Origin: Terriglobia bacterium
GTDB taxonomy: Bacteria > Acidobacteriota > Terriglobia > UBA7540
Length of the DNA stretch: 12,572 nucleotides
NCBI GenBank assembly: GCA_020072905.1
Contig: JAIQGB010000084.1
Span: forward strand, 1-12,572
Direction: 5' to 3'
Shown: piece after piece, positions 1 to 7,867 of the stretch
How the letters are laid out: the number at the start of each line of letters is the position of its first letter
How positions within the stretch are numbered: the stretch's first letter is position 1
Made by a program: the position numbers and the translations under genes
Notes under the pieces: generated by a model
The model's input: the letters and a program-made list of their open reading frames with translations, nothing else
Told to the model about the DNA's origin: nothing
Databases searched by the model: none

Positions 1-2
1 TT

Positions 3-959
3 CCGGATCCTGTTGCCAACCTCGTTATGCGCCTGCTGGAAAAGAAGCCGGAGCAGCGGCCTGCCGACGCGCGGACGTTGATCGCGGAAATCGAACGGGC
101 CGAGGCCGCCGTGGCGGCATCACCAGCGCTGCCGGCTGCCGCGAATGCAACCTGGATTCCCACGTCGCGGAGTTCCTATTCACCCGATGCGGCTGAAGCA
201 CTGAGGTCGGCTGTGCGCTCGAGCGCGCCTGTCCGGGGCGGGGCCGCCCAGGCTTCCGTTGCCACGCCCCCACCCGCGGCGGCGCCGCCCGCCGCCGAGC
301 CGCCTCCGGCGCCTGCGCCACGTCCGAGTCCCCAAGCGCGGCCGGCTGCCCGAGCCGCACCGCCTCCGCCTGTCCCCCGGCCCGCGAAGCAGGCGCAGTG
401 GGGCATCTGGGCGGCCGTGGGGATCCTGATAGTCGGTCTGGCAGGAGGGACATGGTATTTCGTGGATCGCGGCGCGTCGCACGCGCCGGAATCGCAAGCC
501 CCGCCGGCTGCGCCGCCTTCCTCACCCGCCGGCGAGACCAGCCAACCCGCGGGCCAGCCCGCGGGAACCTCTTCGAGCCCCAGCCCGCAAGCGGAGCCCG
601 CAGCGGCTCAGCCCGAGCCTGCGCGGTCGGCGGCTCATGCCGGGCAGAATGCCGGCGCCGCTGCGGAGCCCCGGCAACCTCGAAGGCTCGCCCAACCGCC
701 AACCTCGCAGACGACTGCCGCACAACCCCCCGGGCGAGAAGTCGTGCCCCCGCCCAGGCCGGGAAAGCCCGCCGTGGATCCGAAGCAGATCAGTGCCGCG
801 ATCAAGTTGGGAGACTTTTTCCTCGACCGCGGCGCATACGACAACGCCATCCAGGAGTACCAGCGTGGCCTGAATCTGGATCCCACGAACGCGGCACTGA
901 AGACGAGCATCGAACGTGCCCAGCGCGCCAAGGCTGCGGAAGAAAGACTCAATCAGTAA
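3..959 (+). CDS. Ser/Thr protein kinase, C-terminal part, with TPR (5' end outside window)
   Basis: The reading frame is open from base 3 and continues upstream of the window. The first residues (PDPVANLVMRLLEKKPEQRP) match the end of the C-lobe of Hanks-type Ser/Thr kinases, where a hydrophobic helix precedes a conserved Arg-Pro. The catalytic loop and DFG motif are not in view. A Pro/Ala-rich linker of about 90 residues follows, then one membrane segment (WGIWAAVGILIVGLAGG..., bases about 399-465). A second Pro/Ala/Gln-rich stretch follows, and then a TPR-like pair of helices near the C-terminus (IKLGDFFLDRGAYDNAIQEY, then LNLDPTNAALK). The inferred topology is a cytoplasmic kinase with an extracytoplasmic TPR tail that could sense or scaffold a partner. 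The kinase assignment rests on the C-lobe end plus the architecture. The ATG at 27 is internal and not the true start. The gene ends in TAA. Confidence 0.8.
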   Translation, partial: PDPVANLVMRLLEKKPEQRPADARTLIAEIERAEAAVAASPALPAAANATWIPTSRSSYSPDAAEALRSAVRSSAPVRGGAAQASVATPPPAAAPPAAEPPPAPAPRPSPQARPAARAAPPPPVPRPAKQAQWGIWAAVGILIVGLAGGTWYFVDRGASHAPESQAPPAAPPSSPAGETSQPAGQPAGTSSSPSPQAEPAAAQPEPARSAAHAGQNAGAAAEPRQPRRLAQPPTSQTTAAQPPGREVVPPPRPGKPAVDPKQISAAIKLGDFFLDRGAYDNAIQEYQRGLNLDPTNAALKTSIERAQRAKAAEERLNQ

Positions 960-1139
960 GCTCGGACTGAAGAAAGAAACGCGACGCGCGGCCGAGAATT
1001 CGTGGCCGCTGACGGCTGCGCTCTTCCAGGCTGCCCATCTGGCCACCGCCCAAGCCCAGACAACCTCAAGTTGCTTGCCGGTTCCCGGGTCGGTTCCGCA
1101 GGCTTGAAGATGAATCGCGGCGCGGGTACACTGTGCCTC

Positions 1140-2456
1140 ATGCGTAGGGCGTTCTGGCCAGAATCGGGTCATCTGCACCCACGGCGAATCGTGCGCAGGA
1201 CTTTGGCGTTTATTGCTGCTGTGGTCCTGCTCCACGGCCTGCTGCCAGCATCCCTCCAGGCACAAAAGTCCCACAAGGCCCTAAGCAAAGACGATGTGAT
1301 TGGGCTGCTGGAGAGTGGTGTTCCTCCGGCGCGTGTCGGCGAGTTGTCGCGCCAATACGGGCTGGCGTTCACGGTCACTCCGGAGGTTGAGAAAGAGTTG
1401 AGGGATGCAGGAGCAACTGACGAGCTTCTGGACTCGCTGCGGGGCCTTGCGCCCAAGAATCCTCCGTCTGCGACCCAACCCGCCACACCCAAATCCCCCG
1501 AGCGTTCTGCGGGCCCACCGGTCCTCCTCATCGAGGCGACGCCGGGTGGCGCCGAGGTGTACATCGATGACGAGCCGGCGGGCAAGACCAGCGCTTCCGG
1601 GCGGCTCAAGCTCGCGCATCTCTCCCCCGGCGAGCATCGGGTTCGCCTCTCCCTTGCCGGCCATCGCGATTATGAAAGCAGTGTGACACTCGCCGCGGGG
1701 ACAACCACTCCTCTCGCCGCCACATTGGAGGCTGCAGGGGCCTCCGAAGCTGCAAACCCGTTAGCCGGCGGTCCCCCCGAGGCCTCGCCGGGGCCTTCCT
1801 CTTCTTCAGCCTCCAACGGCCCCGCGACCCTAGGCGTGCTCTTGGCTCCCCAAGCGCCGGCGGGCAGGCGCGGCGCGTATATTTCCGATGTTTCACCCGG
1901 CGGCCCCGCAGAAAAGGCGGGACTACGCTCCGGCTTCTCAATCCTGACAATCCAGGAGCACCCGATAAACTCCCCTCAGGACGCGCAGCAGGCGCTGAGC
2001 CAATTCCAGCCTGGAACAACCGTGCGGATCACTTACTCCGACGGCCAAAACGTTCAAACCACTCAGGCCCAGCTTGTGGCGCGCTCCAGCGTTTCTCCTC
2101 CGGCTGCACCGACAGTTCCCAATCCGTCGGCCGGCTCTCCCGGAACGGCCACCGCGAGTTTCAATGTCTCCCACGATCACGGCGCAGGGGGAACGAATTA
2201 CTGTGTGGGTGTCATGACCATCGGAGGAGGCATGATCCGGTTCCGAAGCATGAACGGCATTCATTCCTTTGATCTCCCTTTGAGCGCTGTCCGTGAGGCG
2301 CACAGGAATGCGGTCTACCTTTCGGCCCTCGGGGCCTTTCACATTCGGCTCAAGACCGGAGGCAACTTCAATTTTGTACTGCTGAATGCCATGGGACAGA
2401 TCCAGCCACCGGACCCAGTGCTGTTCGCCATTGACCAAGCTCTCGGCCACAACTAG
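1140..2456 (+). CDS. Secreted PEGA-PDZ domain protein
   Basis: A 438-residue protein with a basic N-terminus and hydrophobic segment (about residues 20-40) ending SLQAQ, which looks like a Sec signal peptide. Residues about 46-105 form a helical segment (SKDDVIGLLESGVPPARVGE and following) that resembles a module I know from acidobacterial proteins. Residues about 125-198 are a PEGA domain (LIEATPGGAEVYIDD...GEHRVRLSLAGHRDYE). Residues about 228-313 are a PDZ domain with the GPAEKAGLRSG carboxylate-binding-region signature. After a Pro-rich linker, residues about 340-435 form a C-terminal domain beginning FNVSHDH, with alternating short beta-like segments resembling a GRAM/PH-like fold. No protease triad is present, so a scaffold or envelope-binding role is likely, but the function is not known. 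The start is uncertain: ATG 1110 and ATG 1002 are in frame, and none has a good ribosome binding site. I chose 1140 because it puts the signal peptide nearest the N-terminus. Confidence 0.8.
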   Translation: MRRAFWPESGHLHPRRIVRRTLAFIAAVVLLHGLLPASLQAQKSHKALSKDDVIGLLESGVPPARVGELSRQYGLAFTVTPEVEKELRDAGATDELLDSLRGLAPKNPPSATQPATPKSPERSAGPPVLLIEATPGGAEVYIDDEPAGKTSASGRLKLAHLSPGEHRVRLSLAGHRDYESSVTLAAGTTTPLAATLEAAGASEAANPLAGGPPEASPGPSSSSASNGPATLGVLLAPQAPAGRRGAYISDVSPGGPAEKAGLRSGFSILTIQEHPINSPQDAQQALSQFQPGTTVRITYSDGQNVQTTQAQLVARSSVSPPAAPTVPNPSAGSPGTATASFNVSHDHGAGGTNYCVGVMTIGGGMIRFRSMNGIHSFDLPLSAVREAHRNAVYLSALGAFHIRLKTGGNFNFVLLNAMGQIQPPDPVLFAIDQALGHN

Positions 2457-2462
2457 GCCGCC

Positions 2463-2491
2463 TTGACTTGGCTCCCTTCGAAAACCATACT
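2463..2491 (+). promoter_or_regulatory. Possible sigma-70-type promoter for the NAD salvage pair
   Basis: TTGACT (2463-2468), a 17-base spacer and CATACT (2486-2491) lie in the gap between the PEGA-PDZ gene and pncB. The -35 is one base from consensus and the -10 two bases away. The gap and orientation fit transcription of the downstream two-gene unit. Such matches occur by chance, so this is tentative. Confidence 0.3.
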
Positions 2492-2635
2492 GGGGTTTGA
2501 GGCAGCTTAAGGTTCTTTTGGCCCGCTTCTCGAAGACAGAAGACGGCCAACATCGGTCGTGTCGCCGAATCTGTGTGGCGAGAGGCTGTGAACCGTGGAG
2601 GCCGATTGCCGGGTGATTCTTGCCGCGGGGGGGAA

Positions 2636-4006
2636 ATGGGCGAAGGGAATTCGGGACGCGCCTTGCTGGTTGATTTGTACGAGCTGACCATGGCGGCGGC
2701 CTATTTTGAGCACCGCATCGATTGCCGCGCCACTTTCGAGCTCTTTGTTCGGCACCTTCCGGCGGAGCGGTCCTATCTGGTGGCCGCGGGCATCGAAGCC
2801 GCGCTGGACTACCTCGAAAAGCTCCATTTTACGGACGCCGACGTCCAATTCCTCCGCGCGCAGCCCACCTTCCGATCGGTTTCCGACGGTTTCTTCGAGT
2901 ACCTCCGCAGTTTCCACTTCACGGGCGACGTGCAGGCGGTGGAAGAGGGTACGCTGATCTTTGCGGAAGAACCCATGGTGCAGGTGACGGCTCCGGTGTT
3001 GGAGGCTCAGGTCGTCGAAACGTATCTGCTCTCGGTTATCAACTTCGAAACCCTTGTGGCATCCAAGGCGGCGCGCGTCGTGACGGCGGCGCGGGGCAGG
3101 GGGGTGCTGGAGTTCGGAACGCGCCGGGCGCACGGGCCGGAGGCCGGGGTGCGGGCCGCGCGCGCGGCTTACGTGGGGGGATGCATCGCCACCTCCAACG
3201 TTCTGGCCGGTTACCGCTATGGCGTCCCACTCGCGGGGACGGCCGCGCATTCCTGGACGCAGGTTTTTCCGACGGAGCGCGAGAGTTTTGAGGCCCTGCT
3301 GGAAACGTTTCCGGATCAAGCCATCTTACTCATCGACACCTACGATCCACTGCTCGGCGCCGAGACCGCCGCCGCGCTGGGCCACGCGGTGCCTGGCGTG
3401 CGACTCGACAGCGGCGACCTTCTGGACAAGAGCCGGCGTGTGCGCCAGATCCTGGATGCGCGCGGCCTGCGGGATACGAAGATCGTCGCCAGTGGCGACT
3501 TGAACGAACACAAGATTGAAGAATTGGTGGCGCAAGGGGCGCCCATCGATCTGTTTGGTGTGGGGACCGATCTTGCCACCTCGCGTGATGTTCCGGCCCT
3601 GAGCGTCGTGTACAAACTCGTCGAGTTCGAGCGTGGCGGCCGCGTCGAATACACGACCAAATTCAGCGACCAGAAGGTGCATTGGCCCGGCCGCAAACAG
3701 GTCTATAGATTTTCGCGGGAGGGGCGCTTTTTCGAGGACGTGATCTCGCGGGTCAACGAGTATTACGAGGATGGAGAGCCGCTGCTCAACACGGCGATGA
3801 CGAATGGAAAGCGCGTCCGGGCGCAAAGGCCCTTGCAGGAAATTCGCGCGCGGACTCTCGCCAACCTTGGACGTTTGCCGGCTCGGTACCATGCGCTGCG
3901 CGGGGCCCCGGCCTATCCGGTCAGAAAAAGCGCCGCGCTGGATGGCCTTCTCGAAGAGGTTCGCGAGCGTTATCTGGGCGCGCCTCGGGCAACGCCGGCG
4001 GAGTAG
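2636..4006 (+). CDS. pncB: Nicotinate phosphoribosyltransferase
   Basis: Converts nicotinate and PRPP to nicotinate mononucleotide, with ATP hydrolysis, in the Preiss-Handler NAD salvage pathway in the cytoplasm. The 456-residue product has the family landmarks in order: ALLVDLYELTMAAAYF (about 9-24), FELFVRHLPAERSYLVAAG (about 34-52), EFGTRRAHGPEAG (159-171), GTAAHS with the presumed phosphorylated His205, LIDTYDP (232-238), VRLDSGDL (255-262), KIVASGDLNEHKI (282-294) and DLFGVGTDLATS (305-316). Length and motif order match the long NAPRT family. A longer frame from 2573 exists, but ATG 2636 follows a purine-rich GGGGGGGAA stretch and places the conserved LVDLYELTM motif near the N-terminus, as is usual. 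The nicotinamidase gene follows after 21 bases, so the two are probably co-transcribed. Confidence 0.93.
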   Translation: MGEGNSGRALLVDLYELTMAAAYFEHRIDCRATFELFVRHLPAERSYLVAAGIEAALDYLEKLHFTDADVQFLRAQPTFRSVSDGFFEYLRSFHFTGDVQAVEEGTLIFAEEPMVQVTAPVLEAQVVETYLLSVINFETLVASKAARVVTAARGRGVLEFGTRRAHGPEAGVRAARAAYVGGCIATSNVLAGYRYGVPLAGTAAHSWTQVFPTERESFEALLETFPDQAILLIDTYDPLLGAETAAALGHAVPGVRLDSGDLLDKSRRVRQILDARGLRDTKIVASGDLNEHKIEELVAQGAPIDLFGVGTDLATSRDVPALSVVYKLVEFERGGRVEYTTKFSDQKVHWPGRKQVYRFSREGRFFEDVISRVNEYYEDGEPLLNTAMTNGKRVRAQRPLQEIRARTLANLGRLPARYHALRGAPAYPVRKSAALDGLLEEVRERYLGAPRATPAE

Positions 4007-4027
4007 TTTCCTCTTGAGGCGGGAACG

Positions 4028-4645
4028 ATGAGCGAGCAACTGGTTTTCTTTGATATCGACACGCAAGTCGATTTCATGCGGCCGGATGGCCGGCTTTATG
4101 TTCCCGGCGCGGAGCAGATTGTCCCCAACCTGGTCAAGCTGATGTCCTTTGCCCGAGAGCATGGAGTGCCGGTGATCTCGTCAGCGGACGCCCACGCGCC
4201 GGACGATCCTGAGTTCGCGATTTGGCCGCCGCACTGCGTCATCGGAACCCTGGGGCAACGGCGCATTCCGGAGACACAATTTGCTGATGCCATCGTCGTT
4301 CCCAGCCAACCCGGCGCGTTCGTGCCGCCCGCGAAGTGGCCAAGCCAAATCATCATCGAAAAGCCTACTTACGATACTGCGGACAATCCCAACTTCGACG
4401 CCATTCTGAGGGCGCTGGGGCCGCCGCGGGCGGTGGTTTTTGGCGTGGCCACGGAGTACTGCGTGCGCGCCGACGTTCTGGCCCTTCGCGAGCGCGGCTT
4501 TCCTGTGGACCTCGTCGTGGACGCTATCCAGCCCATCACCGAAGAAGGTGGCCGAAAGGCGATCGAAGAGATGACCGCCGTGGGCGTCCGTCTGGTGCGC
4601 ACGGCGGATGTCTGCGCCGCGGCTCGGCAAGAGGCACGACGCTAG
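4028..4645 (+). CDS. pncA: Nicotinamidase (isochorismatase-like hydrolase)
   Basis: Hydrolyses nicotinamide to nicotinate and ammonia, supplying the substrate of the upstream phosphoribosyltransferase. The 205-residue protein carries the cysteine hydrolase triad: Asp11 (in DTQVDF), Lys112 (in IIIEKPTYD) and Cys145 (in ATEYCV). The metal-site region is seen as Asp54/His56 (SADAH) and His69 (WPPHCVIGTLG), the arrangement typical of true nicotinamidases rather than isochorismatases. The start ATG is preceded by a GAGGCGGGA stretch. The position 21 bases after pncB supports pathway assignment: together they make a complete nicotinamide-to-NaMN route. The gene ends TAG just before a small palindrome. 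Confidence 0.92.
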   Translation: MSEQLVFFDIDTQVDFMRPDGRLYVPGAEQIVPNLVKLMSFAREHGVPVISSADAHAPDDPEFAIWPPHCVIGTLGQRRIPETQFADAIVVPSQPGAFVPPAKWPSQIIIEKPTYDTADNPNFDAILRALGPPRAVVFGVATEYCVRADVLALRERGFPVDLVVDAIQPITEEGGRKAIEEMTAVGVRLVRTADVCAAARQEARR

Positions 4646-4646
4646 A

Positions 4647-4662
4647 GAGGGGATTTCCCCTC
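4647..4662 (+). terminator. Palindrome after pncA, possible terminator
   Basis: A 7-base inverted repeat, GAGGGGA...TCCCCTC, starts two bases after the pncA stop codon. A second small hairpin, CACGCC-CCAT-GGCGTG, lies at 4674-4689. Neither is followed by a run of T, so an intrinsic terminator is not certain. They could act as mRNA-end structures. Confidence 0.3.
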
Positions 4663-4760
4663 GATCACCCTGCCACGCCCCATGGCGTGTTCCCGCCGCA
4701 AGACAAAACCTGAATGGCAACAAGCGCGCTGACTGTTTTTCCGGGCGGGCACCGCTGCGG

Positions 4761-4789
4761 TTGAAAGTTGCATCTCGCTGTCGTAATGT
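4761..4789 (+). promoter_or_regulatory. Possible sigma-70-type promoter for the GH9 gene
   Basis: TTGAAA (4761-4766), a 17-base spacer and TAATGT (4784-4789) lie 55 bases upstream of the GH9 start codon. The match is moderate and the position is plausible. No operator or riboswitch-like structure was recognised around it. Confidence 0.3.
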
Positions 4790-4843
4790 GAGGCCGTGAC
4801 TGACAAGATGCGCAGGGGAAGACTGTCTGCCAGGAGAGAAATC

Positions 4844-7357
4844 ATGCTTTTGAGAAGAGTATTTGCCGGCATTTTTCTTGGAGCACTTTGGGGATTGATC
4901 GCGGTCCCGTCGAGCGGCCAGGACAATATCGCGCTTAATGAGAAGGAATACTTTGCGGGGCCGGGTTTTTCCTTCCTGGTATTTCACAACAACTACGAAG
5001 TGGGGTACCAGGGCGGTTTGCAGATGATCCTGAACGGCGAGCGGGTGCTTGATTCCGGTGATCTGCTGCTCGAGACCAAGCAAGGACAGGAACAGCCGGA
5101 ATTGCGCGTCCTGAGGCGAGAGGTGGATCGGGCGCAACAATCGGCCACAGTGTTTGGCGAGATTGAAGGCTGGAATTTCGGCTATCAGCTCATCACTAAG
5201 ACCGATGGCCGGAGCATTTTCATCAAGCTGAAACTCGACAAGCCTCTCGACTGGAGCAAGGTTGAGCAGGCGGGCTTCAAAATGGCCCTTTATCCGGGAA
5301 CGTACTTCTCCACTTCCTATCAGGGTGACACCGGAAAGGGCGTTTTCCCACAGCAGTACACAGGAAAGACGGTCCTGTGCGGGCCTACCACCACGCTGCG
5401 TGTCGCCCAGGAAGACCCCTTGCACAGTTTCACGGCGACACGCCAAGGCGGAGCCATGATGCTGGAAGACGCGCGCCGGGGTGGGCCGGAATCGTGGTTC
5501 CTGCTCGTGGCGCCGCTGGCGCCGAAGAGCGACGCCACTGAAGTCAGTGTGACGATTACCCCCAGGATCGACCCCAACTGGCGGCGACCTCCGGTGATTG
5601 GAGTGTCTCAAGTTGGGTATCTTCCCGGACAATCCAAGCGCGCCATCGTGGAGCTTGACCCGCGTGAGGCCGCAGGCGACGCCGTAAAGCTCTTCCGGCT
5701 CGAGCTGGGTGGCGAGAAGAAACTCGTAAAGGCGGAAATCCCGAAACCCTGGGGGAAGTTCCTGCGCTTCCAATATGCGGCGTTTGACTTCAGCGACGTG
5801 CAGGAGCCCGGTGTTTACATGTTGGAATACAGAGGACAATCAGCCGGGCCGTTCCGCATCGCCGAGCATGTTTACGATGAGGCTTGGCAGCCCACGCTCG
5901 AATACTTCCTGCCGGTCCAGATGTGCCACGTGGCGGTCATTGAGGGAGTTCGCACTTGGCATGGGGCTTGCCACCTGGACGATGCCCTGCAGGCCCCTGC
6001 GCACAAGACTTGGATTGATGGCTACGCGCAGGGGGATCTGGCGACAAAGTATGGCGATAACCAGCACGTCCCCGGACTCGACTGGGGCGGCTGGCACGAC
6101 GCCGGTGACTATGACCTGCCGGCGGGGAGTATCGCCAACACTACACTGGCGCTGGCGCTCGCTCAGGAAGAATTCCGGCCCAGCATTGACCTAACAAGTA
6201 TCCACCGCCCGGAGCGCGAAGTGCTACTCCACCAGGCCGACGGCAAGCAAGACCTGCTGCAACAGATCGAGTTCGGCGCCGAAAGCATGCTGGCGTCCTA
6301 CCGCATTGCCGGCCACATTTTTCCGGGAATCATCGAGAGCAGTGATAGGCAGTATAACTACCTGGGCGACCCGGTCAACATCACGGACAACCGTGTCTAC
6401 GACCCCAAGCTGAAACCGTTGCAGGTGAGCGGCGAGCAGTCCGGCAAATTCGATGACCGTTGGGTTTTCACGAACCGCAATACCGGCCTGCAATACGAGG
6501 TGGGGCAATCGCTGGCGGCGGCCAGCCGCGTGCTGCGCGGGTACAACGACCCTCTTGCCGAGGAATCCCTCAAGGCTGCCGAGGGCCTCTGGCAATACGA
6601 GCAGGCACACTCGCCCGATTTTTCGCCGAACTCTTATGTGCCGCGCAGCGACGGCGGATTCCACAGCCAGGAGCTGGCGGCGACGGCGGAGTTGCTGATT
6701 ACCACCGGCCAGGCCAAGTACCGTGACCATCTCGTGGCCTTGTTGCCGGCGTTCCGAGTCATTTCCGGCGAGCAGTTCGGAACGGGGCCGGGATGGGTGT
6801 TGGTGCGGGCATTGCCGAAGATGGACAGTCCGGAATTCCAGTCGGTGGTGGTGGAGCTCGCCCGGAAGTGGAAGGCCGCGGCGGACGAGCGAACGGCGTC
6901 TAATCCCTGGGGTGTCCATTACGCACCAGAGGTTTCGAATCCTGAGTACAAGCTGGAGACGCGTTCGCACATCCACTCAGGGTTCGTCTGGGGTGAAGGC
7001 TGGAACCTGCAAGAGGACGCGCTGCGCCAATACTACCTGCACAAGGGCCAGCCGGAATTGTTTGGAATAGAGCCCATCCTGGCCACCGTGGACTTTGTCC
7101 TGGGCGCGCATCCAGCGAACAACCAGAGCTTCGTCTCCGGCGTGGGAGCGAACTCGCCGCTGATTGCCGGCGGCATCAATCGCGCTGAGTGGTCGCACAT
7201 CCCTGGCGGGGTGATTTCCGGCGCCTCGCTGGTGAAACCGGATTATATGGAGTTGAAGAAGTTCCCGTTCCTCTGGTACCAGACCGAATACGTGATCGGT
7301 GGCGCCGCGACGTATATCTTCGACCTCCTGGCGGCGGAAAAGCTCGCCAGCCAGTGA
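4844..7357 (+). CDS. Secreted glycoside hydrolase family 9 (endoglucanase-like)
   Basis: An 837-residue protein with a signal peptide (LLRRVFAGIFLGALWGLI..., cleavage probably after about residue 24). Residues about 25-245 form a beta-rich N-terminal region I do not recognise. An Ig-like cellulase N-terminal domain follows (about 250-340: VSQVGYLPGQSKRAIVEL, then FSDVQEPGVYMLEYRG...FRIAEHVY). The (alpha/alpha)6 GH9 catalytic domain runs from about 345 to the end. GGWHDAGDYDLP carries Asp419 and Asp422, the family's catalytic base and its partner. HPANNQSFVSGVGANSP corresponds to the conserved substrate-cleft region. Glu815 in WYQTEYVIGGAATYIFDLL is the likely acid. The inferred activity is hydrolysis of beta-1,4-glucan or a related polysaccharide outside the cytoplasm; substrate cannot be read from sequence. 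A GTG at 4796 opens the frame earlier, but ATG 4844 has a clear AGGAGA site and starts the signal peptide. Confidence 0.88.
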   Translation: MLLRRVFAGIFLGALWGLIAVPSSGQDNIALNEKEYFAGPGFSFLVFHNNYEVGYQGGLQMILNGERVLDSGDLLLETKQGQEQPELRVLRREVDRAQQSATVFGEIEGWNFGYQLITKTDGRSIFIKLKLDKPLDWSKVEQAGFKMALYPGTYFSTSYQGDTGKGVFPQQYTGKTVLCGPTTTLRVAQEDPLHSFTATRQGGAMMLEDARRGGPESWFLLVAPLAPKSDATEVSVTITPRIDPNWRRPPVIGVSQVGYLPGQSKRAIVELDPREAAGDAVKLFRLELGGEKKLVKAEIPKPWGKFLRFQYAAFDFSDVQEPGVYMLEYRGQSAGPFRIAEHVYDEAWQPTLEYFLPVQMCHVAVIEGVRTWHGACHLDDALQAPAHKTWIDGYAQGDLATKYGDNQHVPGLDWGGWHDAGDYDLPAGSIANTTLALALAQEEFRPSIDLTSIHRPEREVLLHQADGKQDLLQQIEFGAESMLASYRIAGHIFPGIIESSDRQYNYLGDPVNITDNRVYDPKLKPLQVSGEQSGKFDDRWVFTNRNTGLQYEVGQSLAAASRVLRGYNDPLAEESLKAAEGLWQYEQAHSPDFSPNSYVPRSDGGFHSQELAATAELLITTGQAKYRDHLVALLPAFRVISGEQFGTGPGWVLVRALPKMDSPEFQSVVVELARKWKAAADERTASNPWGVHYAPEVSNPEYKLETRSHIHSGFVWGEGWNLQEDALRQYYLHKGQPELFGIEPILATVDFVLGAHPANNQSFVSGVGANSPLIAGGINRAEWSHIPGGVISGASLVKPDYMELKKFPFLWYQTEYVIGGAATYIFDLLAAEKLASQ

Positions 7358-7371
7358 GCCCGGCGCTGACC

Positions 7372-7671
7372 TCAGCGGACTTGGAGGGTTGGTTTCTTGT
7401 AGGCGTGCACGAGCTTACCGTCCGGACTGGAGTCGTTGGCGGGGGCGGTGCCGCACTGGGTCACGAAGTAGTCCCGCACCGCGCGGGCGGGGGCGGGTGT
7501 GTAGGCCTCGCGGCAGATTAGGTCGTAGTCTCTATCTTCGTTCTGGCGGGAGTCGAAGACCGGGTTGTGCCAATCGCGCGTCGTGCCGACGCACCAAGCC
7601 GTGGAGTCGCCGCCGAAGCGTCGGATATGGGCCGTGATATCGGCAATGATTCCGTTACTCATACTGGGCAT
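7372..7671 (-). CDS. Hypothetical 99-aa protein
   Basis: A 99-residue protein convergent with the GH9 gene (14 bases between the two stops). It has the shape of a small soluble globular protein: ITAHIRRFGGDSTAWCVGTT, then AYTPAPARAVRDYFVTQCG, then a C-terminal GKLVHAYKKP. The pattern W.VG..., an AR..(x)YF helix and a terminal v.aYkk is one I have seen in small uncharacterised bacterial proteins, but I cannot name a family. No signal peptide or membrane segment is visible. AGGTGA lies about six bases upstream of ATG 7671, supporting that start over ATG 7662. It is the last cassette of the repeat-separated minus-strand series; a REP hairpin lies about 150 bases upstream. Confidence 0.6.
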   Translation of the reverse strand: MPSMSNGIIADITAHIRRFGGDSTAWCVGTTRDWHNPVFDSRQNEDRDYDLICREAYTPAPARAVRDYFVTQCGTAPANDSSPDGKLVHAYKKPTLQVR

Positions 7672-7818
7672 AGGGTATCACCTGCGAAATGGCCTCTTCA
7701 TTCGCGGCTCATCAACTGTCGTAGGGCGTGCCATCAAGGGCTCCGAGGTCGGACCCGAGACATGCGCCCGATCATAATCTTAAGCGCCGCCTGCGCGAAT
7801 CAGAATTCAATTCCCTTT
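7672..7818. other. Intergenic stretch with no recognised feature
   Basis: Between the 99-aa gene and the first REP. Only short open stretches are seen on the minus strand, interrupted by stops. It could hold a decayed cassette end, but nothing is recognisable. Confidence 0.4.
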
Positions 7819-7867
7819 AAGAGCCGCGGAGGAAGGCAAACCGCGCCAACCTCCGCGCTACCCGCTT
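7819..7867 (-). repeat. REP-like hairpin R1 (stem CGCGGAGG)
   Basis: On the minus strand it reads AAGCGGGTAG, then arm CGCGGAGG, a loop of 17 bases, arm CCTCCGCG, then GCTCTT. On +, the arms are 7825-7832 and 7850-7857. The GTAG foot and the GCTCTT end are shared with the other copies, while the stem differs. Its GGGTAG provides the stop codon of the 7858-8595 reading frame. Confidence 0.8.

Noticed and set aside
25..723. Minus-strand frame opposite the kinase linker
   Set aside because: Arg/Pro/Ala-rich shadow of the GC-rich Pro/Ala linker of the true gene.
4181..5839. Long 552-codon minus-strand frame opposite pncA and the GH9 gene
   Set aside because: It overlaps two well-supported plus-strand genes and has no recognisable domain or ribosome binding site.
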